A DNA stretch of 64,000 nt. Source: Gammaproteobacteria bacterium. Its GTDB lineage: Bacteria > Pseudomonadota > Gammaproteobacteria > Ga0077536. A program made the position numbers and the translations under genes. The DNA lies in NCBI GenBank assembly GCA_016209015.1, contig JACQWY010000002.1, positions 203,622 through 267,621 of the forward strand, in the 5' to 3' direction. This document shows, piece by piece, positions 1 to 10,700 of this stretch (position 1 is its first letter; every line of letters starts with the position of its first letter). A model generated the notes under the pieces. That model was not told the origin of the DNA. It was given only the letters and a program-made list of their open reading frames with translations, and did no database searches.

Positions 1-1
1 C

Positions 2-631
2 AAGCTCGAGCGGCTGCTCGATGCGCGCCGCGGCATGCCGCGCGACGATCTCGCATCCGCACTGCTGTCCGCCGCGGATCGGCATCCGCATCCGCTCACC
101 CACGACCCGGTACGCCTGCTCCTCTCGATGCTGCGTTCGGGCTACGAGGTGAGCGTGAGCGCAATCGCGAACGGCATCGTGACGCTGCTCCAGGAGCCCG
201 ACCTGCTCGCGAGCCTCGCCGCGCAGCCCGAGCTCCTGGACGGCACGGTCGAGGAAACGCTGCGCTACGAAAGTCCGCTGCGCATGGTCGATCGCTGGGT
301 GCTCGCGGATTTCGAGATCGACGGCCGGCAACTGCAGCGCGGCGAGCGGGTCTACCTGGTCCTCGCGGCGGCAAATCACGACCCCGAGCAGTTTCCCGAT
401 CCCGAAACATTGCAGCCCGCGCGCCGAGACGGCCTGCAGCTCGCGTTCGGTGCGGCGACGCATCTCTGCCTGGGCGCGACGCTGGCGCGCCGGCTGTGCC
501 GCACGACATTCGAGTTGGTGGCGCGGGATTACGCCGCGTCGCGCATCGCGCCGCCGCGCCCCCGCTGGTATCCCGATACGAACTTCCGGATTCTGGAACG
601 CCTGCACGTCGAGCTCGCCGCGGCGCCGTGA
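2..631 (+). CDS. Cytochrome P450, C-terminal part (5' end outside window)
   Basis: The frame is open from the window edge, so only about 209 C-terminal residues are present. The heme-thiolate loop is visible as FGAATHLCLG, with the ligand Cys at fragment residue 156, and the K-helix ExxR is seen in EETLRYESP. Canonical P450s carry a GxE/D-T motif in the I-helix; here the equivalent SGYEVSV (about residues 46-52) lacks the usual threonine. The TGA stop overlaps the GTG start of the next gene, a lanthipeptide synthetase, so the two are probably translationally coupled. This makes a tailoring role on a modified peptide the best guess, though the substrate cannot be read from the sequence. The redox partner is not in the window. 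Confidence 0.9.
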   Translation, partial: KLERLLDARRGMPRDDLASALLSAADRHPHPLTHDPVRLLLSMLRSGYEVSVSAIANGIVTLLQEPDLLASLAAQPELLDGTVEETLRYESPLRMVDRWVLADFEIDGRQLQRGERVYLVLAAANHDPEQFPDPETLQPARRDGLQLAFGAATHLCLGATLARRLCRTTFELVARDYAASRIAPPRPRWYPDTNFRILERLHVELAAAP

Positions 632-3600
632 CCCTCGCGTCGTCACCGCCGGGATTCACGCGCGAGGCGCTGGCGCAGCTCGTGGCGCGAGCCGCCACCT
701 TGCAGGAGCGCATGCATTCGACGCTACCGCCGGACTCCGCGGAGACCGACGCCGCAATCGTCGATCGGCGTCTCGCGCGCTGGTGCGACGCCGCGGCGGG
801 GGGCGACTGGCAACGCTTCGAAAGACGGCTGCGCTGGGACGGCTTCGATCTGCAGACCGTTCGTCCGCTGTTGCGACCCGCCGTGCCCGCCGCGGGTGCG
901 GCGCTGCCGGCTTGGGCGGGTCTGCTCGACGCCGCGGTTCGCGCCGCGGCGGCGGATCCCGGCGCCGCGTTCGCGGCGGACCACGGGCACGTGCCGTTCG
1001 TGGAGGTGCTCGCGCCTTTCGTGGTGTATGCCACCGGCGAATCGGAACTGCCCGCCGCCGTGTCCGCCGGCCATCTCGCACCGGCGGCCGTCGCGGGATT
1101 GCAGGCTTATCTCCTCGACTACCTGAGTGCGCTGAGCTGCCAAGCGCTGTTCACGGAGTTCTCGGTGTTCCGCGCTGCGCATCGCAGCGGCGCCGACGCG
1201 CGCTTCAGTGCCGCACTGTCCGGGCAGGATCGGGCGCCGCCCGCGTCGCGGAAACTCTACGCGGCGTTCTGCGAGCGCATGCACAGGCGCGGCTGCGTGC
1301 CGTTCTTCGCGGAGTTCAGCTTCCTCGGCCGACAGATCGCGAATGCCCTCGGACTGTGGCTCGAGAGCACGAACGAATTCGTGCGGCACCTGATCGCCGA
1401 CCGTGAGGCGATCGGCGAACGCTTCGACGGCGGCCGCAATCCCGGACGCCTCGTCGAGGCGCGTGCCGGCGCTTCGGATCGGCATCACGGCGGGCGGTCC
1501 GTCGTTCTGCTCCGCTTCGAGAGCGGCCTGTCGCTCGTCTACAAGCCGCGCTCGCTCGCGCAGGAGCAGGGGCTGTTCCGCTTGATGGCGTGGTACAACG
1601 CGAGGCGGCCCGCAGCCTGGCCCGATTTGAAACCGCTCGCGACGCTGCTCCGGGCCGGGCACGGCTGGGCCGAATTCGCGGACAGCCGGCCCTGCACGTC
1701 GCGACGGGAGCTCGAGGACTACTACGAACGCGCGGGCATGCTGCTCTGTCTCATCGAAGCGCTGAACGGTTCCGACTACCACAGCGAGAACGTCGTCGCC
1801 TGCGGCGCCTACCCGGTGCCGGTCGACATGGAGGTGCTGTGCGCGCCCCAAATCGAGCGCGTGCTCGCGGATCCCGAGGGCCGGGAACGCGTGCGCAGCG
1901 CCGGCCACTCGGTGCTCGATACCTGCTTCCTGCCGGAATGGCGCACGGGCCCGGACGGACAGGCCTACGACATCAGCGGACTGGGCTCCTCGGAAGGACA
2001 GGCGACGCCCTACCGGCGGCTCGTGTGGGACGCCGTCAACGCCGATGCGATGGAGGCGCGGCTGGTGCCGGTCGTGTTCGAGGACACGCACAACCGCCCG
2101 ACGCTCGCCGGCGAGAACAGCGCGCCGGAGCGCTTCGTCGCCGAACTGCAGCGCGGCTTCGGCCGCTTCCATGCCTTCCTGCGCGAGCATCGCGGTGAGC
2201 TGCTCGGGCGCATGGACCTCCTGCCGCCGTTCCGCAAGACCACCGTGCGACACCTCGTGCGTCAGTCCCAGACGTATGGCGTGCTGCTGAACAGACTGAA
2301 GCTGCCGCGCAACGTGCGCGAAGGCGTGGACGCCAGCCTCGCGATCGAAGGGCTGAGCCAGGTCTTCACCCGGGAGCGCCGGCGTCCGCGCTCGTGGCCG
2401 ATACTCGCAGCCGAACAGCGCGCGCTCTGCGGCGGCGATATTCCCCTGTTCTGCTCACGCGCGGAGGCGCTGACGCTCGCCGCGCCGGAAGGACCGATCG
2501 TGCCGCGGTACTTCTTCCTCGCGGGCTACGCGCTGGCCCGGCAGCGCGTGGAAAATCTCTCCGCTGCCGATCTGCGCTGGCAATCGGCGCTGATCCGGGA
2601 CGCCTTCCTCGCTCGCGGCTACCCGCTCGAGCCGCGACAGCCCCGGGTCGCGGACCCGAGCCTGAGTGCGCCGACATCGGGACCGGACGGCTTGGCCGAT
2701 GTGTTGTGCTCACAGGCGATCGCCCTCGGAGACCGTATCGTCGACGCGGCGACGACCCGGCCGGATGGACATCTCGCCTGGTATGCCATCACGCAGAATC
2801 CCGAGTCCCCGATTCATGCCGTCGCGCGTCTGCATCCGAACCTCTACGCGGGTCAGGCGGGGCTCGCCTTCTTTCTGTCCGCGCTCGAGGCCTGCGCGCC
2901 GAATCGGGGCTTCGGCGAAGTCGCGCGCGGCGCCGTCGCCGAGCTCCGGCGGTGGCTCCATTTCCGGCCTGCAGCGATCGCCTCCGCCATGAACATCGGC
3001 GCCATGGAAGGTCTCGGCTCCCTGAGCTACGCCCTGCTGCGCGCAGGATCGTTCCTGCAGGACGAGAGCCTGATCGCCGACGCCGAAATCCTCGCCCGCC
3101 AGATCACCCGGCCGCGCATCGATGCCGACGATGACCTCGACGTGATCAGCGGCAGCGCCGGCGCGCTGATCGTGCTGCTGTTGCTGCACGCGCAGACGAA
3201 GGCGCCGCAGTATCTCGAACGCGCACTGCGCTGCGGCCGGCATCTGCTCGCGCGCCGCGTCGCGTCGCCCGCCGGGCCCCGCGCGTGGCCGGACCGCAAG
3301 GGCCGCCTGCTCACCGGCTTCTCGCACGGCGCCGCCGGCATCGCCTGTGCGTTGATGCGGCTCTGGTCCTGCTCCGGCGAGCCGCGGTTCCGGGACGCCG
3401 CGCGAGAAGGCCTGAGCTATGAACGCGCGGTGTTCGACCCCGTCGCACGCAACTGGCCGGATTTCACGGTCGAGCCGCCGGGATTCGCGAACCGCTGGTG
3501 CCACGGTGCGACCGGCATCGGCCTCGCCCGACTGGCCCTCCCGGAATGCCCGGCACGCGAGCGCGCGGAAATCGCCACGGCGGTCGAACGCACGCTGGAC

Positions 3601-3891
3601 GACGCGCTGGTGGACGTCGATCACCTGTGTTGCGGCAACGCGGGGCAACTCTCCTTCCTCTTCGACGCCGCCCGCCGTCTCGGCAACGCCGCCTGGGAGA
3701 GCGCGGCGAACGCGCGACTGGCACGCCTGCTGGCGCGCGCCCGGCTGACCGGTTCTTACGTTCACTTCGCCGGACTCGATCCCCAGGCCTTCTCACCGAC
3801 GCTCATGCGCGGCGCCGCCGGCATCGGCTACGAGTGGCTCAGGATCGCGAAGCCGGCGCGCGAGCTGCCTTCACTGCTGATGCTGGAGTAG
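628..3891 (+). CDS. lanM: Class II lanthipeptide synthetase LanM, CCG-type cyclase
   Basis: A bifunctional enzyme that phosphorylates and eliminates Ser/Thr in a precursor peptide, then adds Cys thiols to form (methyl)lanthionine rings. The N-terminal two thirds match the DUF4135 dehydratase: VYKPRSL is a nucleotide-site lysine motif, and DYHSENVVA (from residue 383) followed by VDMEVL carries the catalytic Asp/His/Asn and Asp/Glu set. The C-terminal third is a LanC-like cyclase with SHGAAG, WCHG (Cys958) and LCCG (Cys1001-Cys1002), giving a three-Cys zinc site like that of the ProcM group rather than Cys-Cys-His. I chose GTG 628 because it gives a 4-base overlap with the P450 stop and 1087 residues, typical for LanM; the frame stays open further upstream but only across the P450 gene. 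No precursor peptide is seen downstream. Confidence 0.95.
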   Translation: MTLASSPPGFTREALAQLVARAATLQERMHSTLPPDSAETDAAIVDRRLARWCDAAAGGDWQRFERRLRWDGFDLQTVRPLLRPAVPAAGAALPAWAGLLDAAVRAAAADPGAAFAADHGHVPFVEVLAPFVVYATGESELPAAVSAGHLAPAAVAGLQAYLLDYLSALSCQALFTEFSVFRAAHRSGADARFSAALSGQDRAPPASRKLYAAFCERMHRRGCVPFFAEFSFLGRQIANALGLWLESTNEFVRHLIADREAIGERFDGGRNPGRLVEARAGASDRHHGGRSVVLLRFESGLSLVYKPRSLAQEQGLFRLMAWYNARRPAAWPDLKPLATLLRAGHGWAEFADSRPCTSRRELEDYYERAGMLLCLIEALNGSDYHSENVVACGAYPVPVDMEVLCAPQIERVLADPEGRERVRSAGHSVLDTCFLPEWRTGPDGQAYDISGLGSSEGQATPYRRLVWDAVNADAMEARLVPVVFEDTHNRPTLAGENSAPERFVAELQRGFGRFHAFLREHRGELLGRMDLLPPFRKTTVRHLVRQSQTYGVLLNRLKLPRNVREGVDASLAIEGLSQVFTRERRRPRSWPILAAEQRALCGGDIPLFCSRAEALTLAAPEGPIVPRYFFLAGYALARQRVENLSAADLRWQSALIRDAFLARGYPLEPRQPRVADPSLSAPTSGPDGLADVLCSQAIALGDRIVDAATTRPDGHLAWYAITQNPESPIHAVARLHPNLYAGQAGLAFFLSALEACAPNRGFGEVARGAVAELRRWLHFRPAAIASAMNIGAMEGLGSLSYALLRAGSFLQDESLIADAEILARQITRPRIDADDDLDVISGSAGALIVLLLLHAQTKAPQYLERALRCGRHLLARRVASPAGPRAWPDRKGRLLTGFSHGAAGIACALMRLWSCSGEPRFRDAAREGLSYERAVFDPVARNWPDFTVEPPGFANRWCHGATGIGLARLALPECPARERAEIATAVERTLDDALVDVDHLCCGNAGQLSFLFDAARRLGNAAWESAANARLARLLARARLTGSYVHFAGLDPQAFSPTLMRGAAGIGYEWLRIAKPARELPSLLMLE

Positions 3892-3921
3892 CGCGCGGAG
3901 ACGTCAGCGCGCCGGTGTCGC

Positions 3922-4653
3922 TCATGCCGTGGCCCGGCGCGTTGGCAGATAGGTGAGCAGACGGTCCGTCTCCTTCTTGACGACGCCGTAACATTCGCAG
4001 CTCAAGGCTTCGAGTAACGGGCGATCGAGGACCGTGATGCGGCCGCGGCTGTACGCGATCGCGCCGAGCTTCTGGATCTTGCCGGCCGCCGCAGTCACGC
4101 CCTCACGCCGCACGCCGAGCATGTCCGCGATGAGTCCTTGCGTCATCACGAGCTCATTGCCGGCATGACGATCGAGAGACAGGAGCAGCCAGCGGCACAA
4201 CTGCTGCTCGATGGCATGGTGACGGTTGCAGACCGCGGTCTGCGCCATCTGCGCGATGAGCGACTGCGTGTACAGCAACATCAGATGCAGCATCTCGCCA
4301 TGGCGGTTGAATTCGTCGCGAAGCCTGCGCGCTGAGAGACGGAACGCGAATCCCGCGCTCTGCACGACGGCCCGGCTCGGTGTGCTCTCGCCCCCCATGA
4401 ATGCGGCGACGCCGATCAGTCCCTCATTGCCCACGACGGAAATCTCGGCCGAAGCGCCGCTCTCCGTCACGTACAGCAGGGAGACGATCGCATCCGTCGG
4501 AAAGTAGACGTAGCGCAGCGTGCTGCCCGCCTCGTACAACACCTTGCCGAGCGGCAGGGAAACGGCCTTGAGTCTGGGAAAGAGGCGCTCGTGAACGCTC
4601 CCCGGCAACGCGGCGAGCAGACAGTTCTGCAGCGGAGTCGGTGTGTCGGGCAT
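3922..4653 (-). CDS. Crp/Fnr-family transcriptional regulator
   Basis: A 243-residue protein with an N-terminal cyclic-nucleotide-binding-like beta barrel (about residues 20-130, including EGLIGVAAFMGG) and a C-terminal winged helix (about 150-225, with TQGLIADMLGVRREGVTAAA as the probable recognition helix region). The four-Cys pattern of an FNR iron-sulfur sensor is absent and the cAMP-pocket residues are not clearly those of CRP, so its signal is unknown. It converges on lanM (30 bp apart) and lies downstream of the glucan synthase on the same strand with about 90 bp between them. A GAGGA sequence about 12 bases before the ATG may be the ribosome binding site. Its targets cannot be deduced. 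Confidence 0.85.
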   Translation of the reverse strand: MPDTPTPLQNCLLAALPGSVHERLFPRLKAVSLPLGKVLYEAGSTLRYVYFPTDAIVSLLYVTESGASAEISVVGNEGLIGVAAFMGGESTPSRAVVQSAGFAFRLSARRLRDEFNRHGEMLHLMLLYTQSLIAQMAQTAVCNRHHAIEQQLCRWLLLSLDRHAGNELVMTQGLIADMLGVRREGVTAAAGKIQKLGAIAYSRGRITVLDRPLLEALSCECYGVVKKETDRLLTYLPTRRATA

Positions 4654-4746
4654 TTTGCGGATCGTCCTCGCGGTCTCGCGCCTCGTGTGCTCCGCGCCGG
4701 CTGCGGGCGCCTCGCCGCCGTATGTGCGATGGCGAACACTATAGGC

Positions 4747-7700
4747 TCAATCGGACCGCGGGACAGTGCCCGCCGCCGATCCGCTGCCACCGAGGACGAG
4801 GCGCACACGATGCACCGCGCCGTCGTCGAGGAGTGGAATGCGCCCGGCACCCGCCGCGAGCGTCACGCCGTCGAGCTCCGCGATGGCCACGCCCGAGTGC
4901 ACGCCGGCGGGATTCTCGACCACGATGTCGTAGCGCGTCGCACCGTGGCGATACGATGCTTCGAATCCGGGCCACGCGCGCGGAATGCAGGGCGTCACCG
5001 CGAGCACGTCGCCGCGCCTGCGCAAGCCGAGGATCGCCTCGATACCCGCGCGATAGAGCCAGCCCGCCGACCCCGTGTACCACGTCCAGCCGCCGCGCCC
5101 GACGTGCGCACCCGCCGAATAGACGTCCGCCGCAACGACGTACGGTTCGACCTTGTAGCGACGCATCGTGACGCGCGAGCCGGAATGGCTGATGGGGTTC
5201 AACAGCGCGAACAGCGCCGCGGCCTCCTCGCCTTGGCCGAGCGCCGCGAAAGCGAACACGGACCATGCGGCCGCGTGCGTGTATTGACCGCCGTTCTCGC
5301 GCACGCCGGGCGGATAGCCCTTGATGTAGCCGGGATCGAGCGCCGTGCGATCGAAGGGCGGTGCGAAGAGCAACGCGAGCCCCGCGTCGCGCCGGATCAG
5401 CCCCACTTCGAGGGCCGCCATCGCCTGCTTCGCGCGCACCGGCGCGGCAGCGCCCGAGAGCACGGCCCAGGACTGCGCGATGGAATCGATGCGACACTCC
5501 TCGCTCGCCGCCGACCCGAGCGGTGTGCCGTCGTCGAAGAAACCGCGGCGATACCAGCTACCGTCCCAGGCCTCGCGCTCGAGCGCGATCTGGAGCTGTG
5601 CGGCATGGTGCCGCCAGTGCCCGGCCCGGCCGGTTTCGCCGCGCGTCTCCGCGACGGGCGCGAAGGCCGTGAGCGTCGCGTACAGGAACCAGCCGAGCCA
5701 CACGCTCTCGCCGCGTCCGAGTGCGCCGACGCGGTTCATGCCGTCGTTCCAGTCACCCGTGCCGATCAGCGGCAGGCCGTGGACGCCGAGCGCGAGGCTC
5801 GCATCGAGCCCGCGCGCGCAATGTTCGTAGAAGCTCGCGCCGGCCTCCGCGAGCCCGGGTTGGAAATACGCGTCGTGCTCGCCCGCGCGCAGCCGCGGGC
5901 CGTCGAGGAAGGGGATCTCCTCGTCGAGAATCGCGACATCGCCGGTCGTCTCCAGATAATGGCAGGCGGCGTACGCGAGCCAGACGCGATCGTCGGCGAT
6001 CTGCGTGCGCACACCCTGGCCGCCGTGCGGCAACCACCAGTGCTGCACGTCGCCTTCGACGAATTGCCGGCCTGCCGCGCGCAACAGGTGGGCGCGGGTG
6101 TAAGCGGGCCGGACGGTCGCGAGCGCCATGCCGTCCTGCAACTGATCGCGAAAGCCGTAGGCGCCGCTCGCCTGGTAGAACGCGGAGCGCGCCCACATGC
6201 GGCACACCAGCGTCTGGTAGAGCAGCCACCGGTTCAGCATGAGGTCCATGGCGGGATCGGGCGTGCGGACCGAGATCGTGCCGAGGACGTCGTCCCAATA
6301 CGTCTCGACGTCGCGCAGTGTCGCGTCGAGGTCGCGCGCCCTGCAGTCGGCGATCGCGAGGCGCGCCGCGGCGACGGATTCAGCCTCGCCCAGCAGGAAC
6401 ACGACTTCCGTGCGCTCATCGGCGGCGAGCTCGAAGCCCGTCTGCAGGGCAGCACAGGGATCGAGGCCCGAGCCGGTGCGGTTCGACAGGCGGGCGTGCA
6501 GCGCGAGCCCCGCCGGCTGGTCGAGCCGGCCGTGGCGTCCCAGGAATTCGCGGCGATCGCCGGTCCAGCGTTGCTGTCTGCCGGCGAGATCCGCGAACGC
6601 CACGCGGCCGGGGAATTCCGGATGCCAGGGATTGCGCGCGAGCAGCGCCCCGGTCGACGCGTCGAGCTCGGTCACGATGAACGGCGCCGTGCTGCTGCGC
6701 GAAGTTCCGAGCACCCATTCCGCGTAGGCGGTGACGCCGAGCCGGCGCCGCCGTCCCGACACGTTGTGCAGCGTGAGCCGTGCGATCTTCACGGCCGCGT
6801 CGAGCGGCACGTACAGTGCGAGCTCGAGTGCGATCCCGTGCGCGGTGTGCTCGAAGCGGCTGTAGCCCTGGCCGTGACGCACGCGGAACGATCCGCCGTG
6901 CGCGCGCAACGGTGCGGGGGTCGGACCGAACAGCTCGCCGGTCTCCTCGTCGCGAACGTAGAGCACTTCGCCCGGACGATCGACGACCGGATCGTTCGAC
7001 CAGGGTGTGAGCTGATTCTCACGGCTGTTCAGCGACCAGGTGTAGCCGCCGCCCTCCGCGCTCACCTGGAAGCCGAAGAACGGATTCGAAACGACGTTCA
7101 GCCACGGCGCGGGCGTGGCCTGCCCCGCCTCGAGCGTGATCACGTATTCGCGGCCGTCGGCAGCGAAGCCGCCGAGCCCGTTGAAATGCCGCAGGCCCGC
7201 GGGGATCGCGGCGCGCGGCGGCAGCTCCGGGCGCGGCGGGCGCGCACGCCGCTGTTTCGGGTGCGGCGCACTCCGGACGCGGCGCTCGAGCTGATCGGCG
7301 ATGCCGCCGCGCTCGGCGACGAAGACCGCGCGCGCCACCGCCGTGAGCACGCCGCGCGTCTCCGGCGAAACGAGATCCGTGCGCAGCGTGAAGATTTTGC
7401 CTCTTCGGCCTTCGGCCGCGGAATCCGCGTGCGGCCGGCTCGTGCGCACGCAGGTCTCCAAGGCGATCTGCAGATCCTGCACATACGATGACGATCGCTC
7501 GTTCAGGATCACGAGGTCGGCCATCAGCCCCTTCAAGCGCCAGTATTCGTGGGCCTGCAGCAACTGCCGCACGATCGCGATGTCCTCGAGATGATCGATC
7601 CGCAGCAGCACGATGGGCAGATCCCCGGAAATGCCGTGCGCCCAGAGCGTCGCACGCGAGCCCTCGCCGCGCCGGATGGCCTCGGAGGACGGACGCATCG

Positions 7701-10700
7701 CGCCATCCGCGTAGAGGATGTGCCCGGCGACGCGCTGGAAGAGCCCCGCTTCCTCCGCGGTCACGCCGAAATGCGGCAATTGAACCTGCGCCTGAGTCCA
7801 CGCCAGCATCGCCGTGCGGCCGAACGCGTTCGCATCGCGATGGCGATCGAGCAGATCCAGCACGCCGGCGCGGGAAGCGGCGATGCCGGTCCAGAACGCG
7901 AGCCGCGCCGTGACGCCCGCCGGGATCCGCAGGCGATGACGCCACGCGAACACCGCATCGAGCACCGTACCGCTCGTGCCCGAGAGGGGTCCGCCGTCGA
8001 CGACCGCCGTCGGCGAGTCCAGCTCGCGGCCGCGACCGACGAACTTCGCGCGATCGGTCTCGAACTGCGGCTCCGCGATCGCGTCACCCTCGATCACGAC
8101 GTGCTGCGCGACCCAGATCGCGGCGTCGTCGGGACTGCGCCGCCGTCGTGTCGCGAGCAGCGTCTGCGACTTCGCGAGGTGTTCGGTCTCGACGAAGAGC
8201 TTGGAGAAGGCCGGATGCGCGCGATCGTCGGCGGGCGCGGCGAGAACGAGCTCGCAGTACGAGGTCACGTCGAGCTCGCGATCGTCGTCGCCTTTGTTCG
8301 TGATCGACAGCCGGCGCACTTCGACGTCGTCCTCGGGCGAGACGAACACCTGCAGACAGGCGCTCAGATCGCCGTCGGTGCGCAGGAATTCCGCGCGGTC
8401 CTCGCTGAACGAGACCTCGTAGCGATCCGGTTCCACACCGCAGGGCTGGTAACCCACGGACCAGACGTTGCCGTCGGCCACGTCGCGCAGATAGAAATAA
8501 CTGCCGGCATCGTCGCGCGTGGCGTCGTCGCGCCAGCGCGTGATCGCCTGATCCTGCCAGACGCTGTAACCGGACCCCGCGCTCGTCAGCATGATCGAAT
8601 AGCGGCCGTTCGAGAGCAGGTGGGTCTGCGGCACGGCGTCGTGCGCCGTGTGCAAGCGCCGGATCTCGGGCACGCCGCCGGCCGTGCCGCTGCGCAGCGA
8701 GGCCTTGATCTCCTCGGCGCGCGGGCGTGCGACGGCGACGTCGCGCGGCGTCCGCTCCTGCAGCAGGAGCTCGGTCGCCTGCACGCTCGGCTCGGCATGG
8801 AAGCGGCGGCGCATGCGGCCGTCGAACACGACGTTCGCGATCGCGACGATGCTCATGCCCTGGTGATGCGCCATGAAGGCCCGGACGAAAGCGACGTCCG
8901 CGCCTTCGGGAAGGCGTGAAGCGGTGTAGTCGAGCGCCTCGTAGAAGCCATAGCGCCCGGCGGCACCGAGATCCGCGAGGCGGGCGAAGTTCTCGCATGC
9001 CGCCTGCGGGTCGACCATCGCCGCGAGCGCGGTCGCATAGGGCGCGATGACGAGATTCTCGCCCAGGCCGCGTTTCAGCCCGAGACCGGGCACGCCGAAG
9101 TTCGAGTACTGATAGGTGAGCTCGAGATCGCGCGCGCCGTACGCCGATTCCGAGATGCCCCACGGCACGTCGCGTGTCGCAGCGTACTGCCGCTGGCGGC
9201 GCACGATGAGCTGGTTCGTATGCTCGATCAGGCTGCCGGCCGGCGCGCGCATCACCAGCGAGGGCATCAGGTACTCGAACATCGATCCCGACCAGGAGAC
9301 GAGCGCGGCGCCCGCGCCGACGGCGATCACTTCGCGGCCGAGGCGGAACCAGTGACGCGTCGGCACGTCGTTCTTCGCGATCGCGAAGAAGCTCGCGAGC
9401 CGCGCTTCGGACGCCAGCAAATCGTAGCAGCTCGGATCGAGCGTCCCGTCCCCGACGCGGAAGCCGATCGACAGCAGCTTGCGCTCGGGGTCGAGCAGGA
9501 ATCCGAAGTCCATCGCCATCGCGAGCTCGTGTGCACTGCGCGCCAGTGCGTCGAGGCGCGGCTTCACCGCCTCCGTCATCTCCGTTTCGCGCCGCCAATC
9601 GAGCAGGCTGCGATGAATGGCCTCCGTCCAGTACTGCAGCCCGGCATGCGCCGCATCATCCCGCTCCGCGACGAAGGCCTGCACGTCCTCGACGAGTGTG
9701 CCCGACAGCTCCAGCAGTGCAGCGAGCGCGGGCGCGCCGTCGTCGTCGATCGCCGCGGCGAGCGCGCTCAGGCTCTCTGCGGTCTGCCGCTGCGTCAGAG
9801 TCTGCGCCCGCGACAGCTCCGGCAGAGCATCCAGCACGCGACGGGCGATGCGGATCGCGTCCGCGGCGCCCGCGGCGGCCGCGCCGGCGTCGCGCTCGCC
9901 GTGCGCCCATTCCCGGCACGCGTTCGCGACGACGACGAGATGCGCCGCGAGATTGCCGCTGTCGACCGAGGAGACGTAGCGCGGCTCGAGCGGGCGCAAA
10001 TCGCGGGTGTCGTACCAGTTGAAGAAATGCCCGCGATGGCGCGGCATGTCCGCCAGCGTGGCGAGCGTGGCTTCGAGCCGCCCGACGATCTCGAGTGTCC
10101 CGGCCCAGCCGAAATCCCGCGCACTGACCGCGCTGAGCAGATACAGGCCGATGTTCGTCGGCGAGGTGCGATGCGCGACCACGGGCTGCGGATCTTCCTG
10201 GAAGTTGTCCGGCGGCAGACTGTGATCCTCGGCGGTGACGAAAGTTTCGAAGAACCGCCATGTGCGGCGCGCGATCTCCCGCAATGCACGGTTCTGATCG
10301 GGCGTGACCGGCAGACGTCCCGCGACGCGCGGCGAGACGCTGATGCGTCGCGCGACGGCCGGCGCCGCGAGCCACGACAGGATGAACGGCGCCGCGAGCA
10401 ATTGCACCATCGGGCCGCGCAGGGCGACGACGCACGCGGCGGCGAAGGCGAGCGCCACGCTGCCCGCCATGCGGCGATAGGTTCCCGCGACACCGGGGCG
10501 CGCGCTCACCTGGGCCTGCGCGGCGGTCACCCATTCGAGCAGGTTCGCGCGGCTCACGCTCAGACGATAGAGCGTGCGCAGAATCGCATCGCTCATCAGC
10601 CAGGCGCGATGCGCGAGAAACGTCACGGTGAGGACGACCTGCAGCGCCGCGAGCCCGAGCTCGTCACCGAACGCGCGCCAGTGACTGCGCGGCACGATGC

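Noticed and set aside
496-627. Longer LanM start inside the P450 gene
   Set aside because: The extension is the P450 gene read in another frame; GTG 628 gives the normal length and a 4-base overlap.
724-2253. Long minus-strand ORF opposite lanM
   Set aside because: Antisense shadow: Arg/Ala/Glu/Gln-rich, no motif, and the plus strand holds a fully recognisable LanM.
4591-7491. 966-residue plus-strand ORF opposite the glucan synthase
   Set aside because: Composition is typical of antisense reading of a GC-rich gene; the minus strand carries GH94 catalytic motifs.
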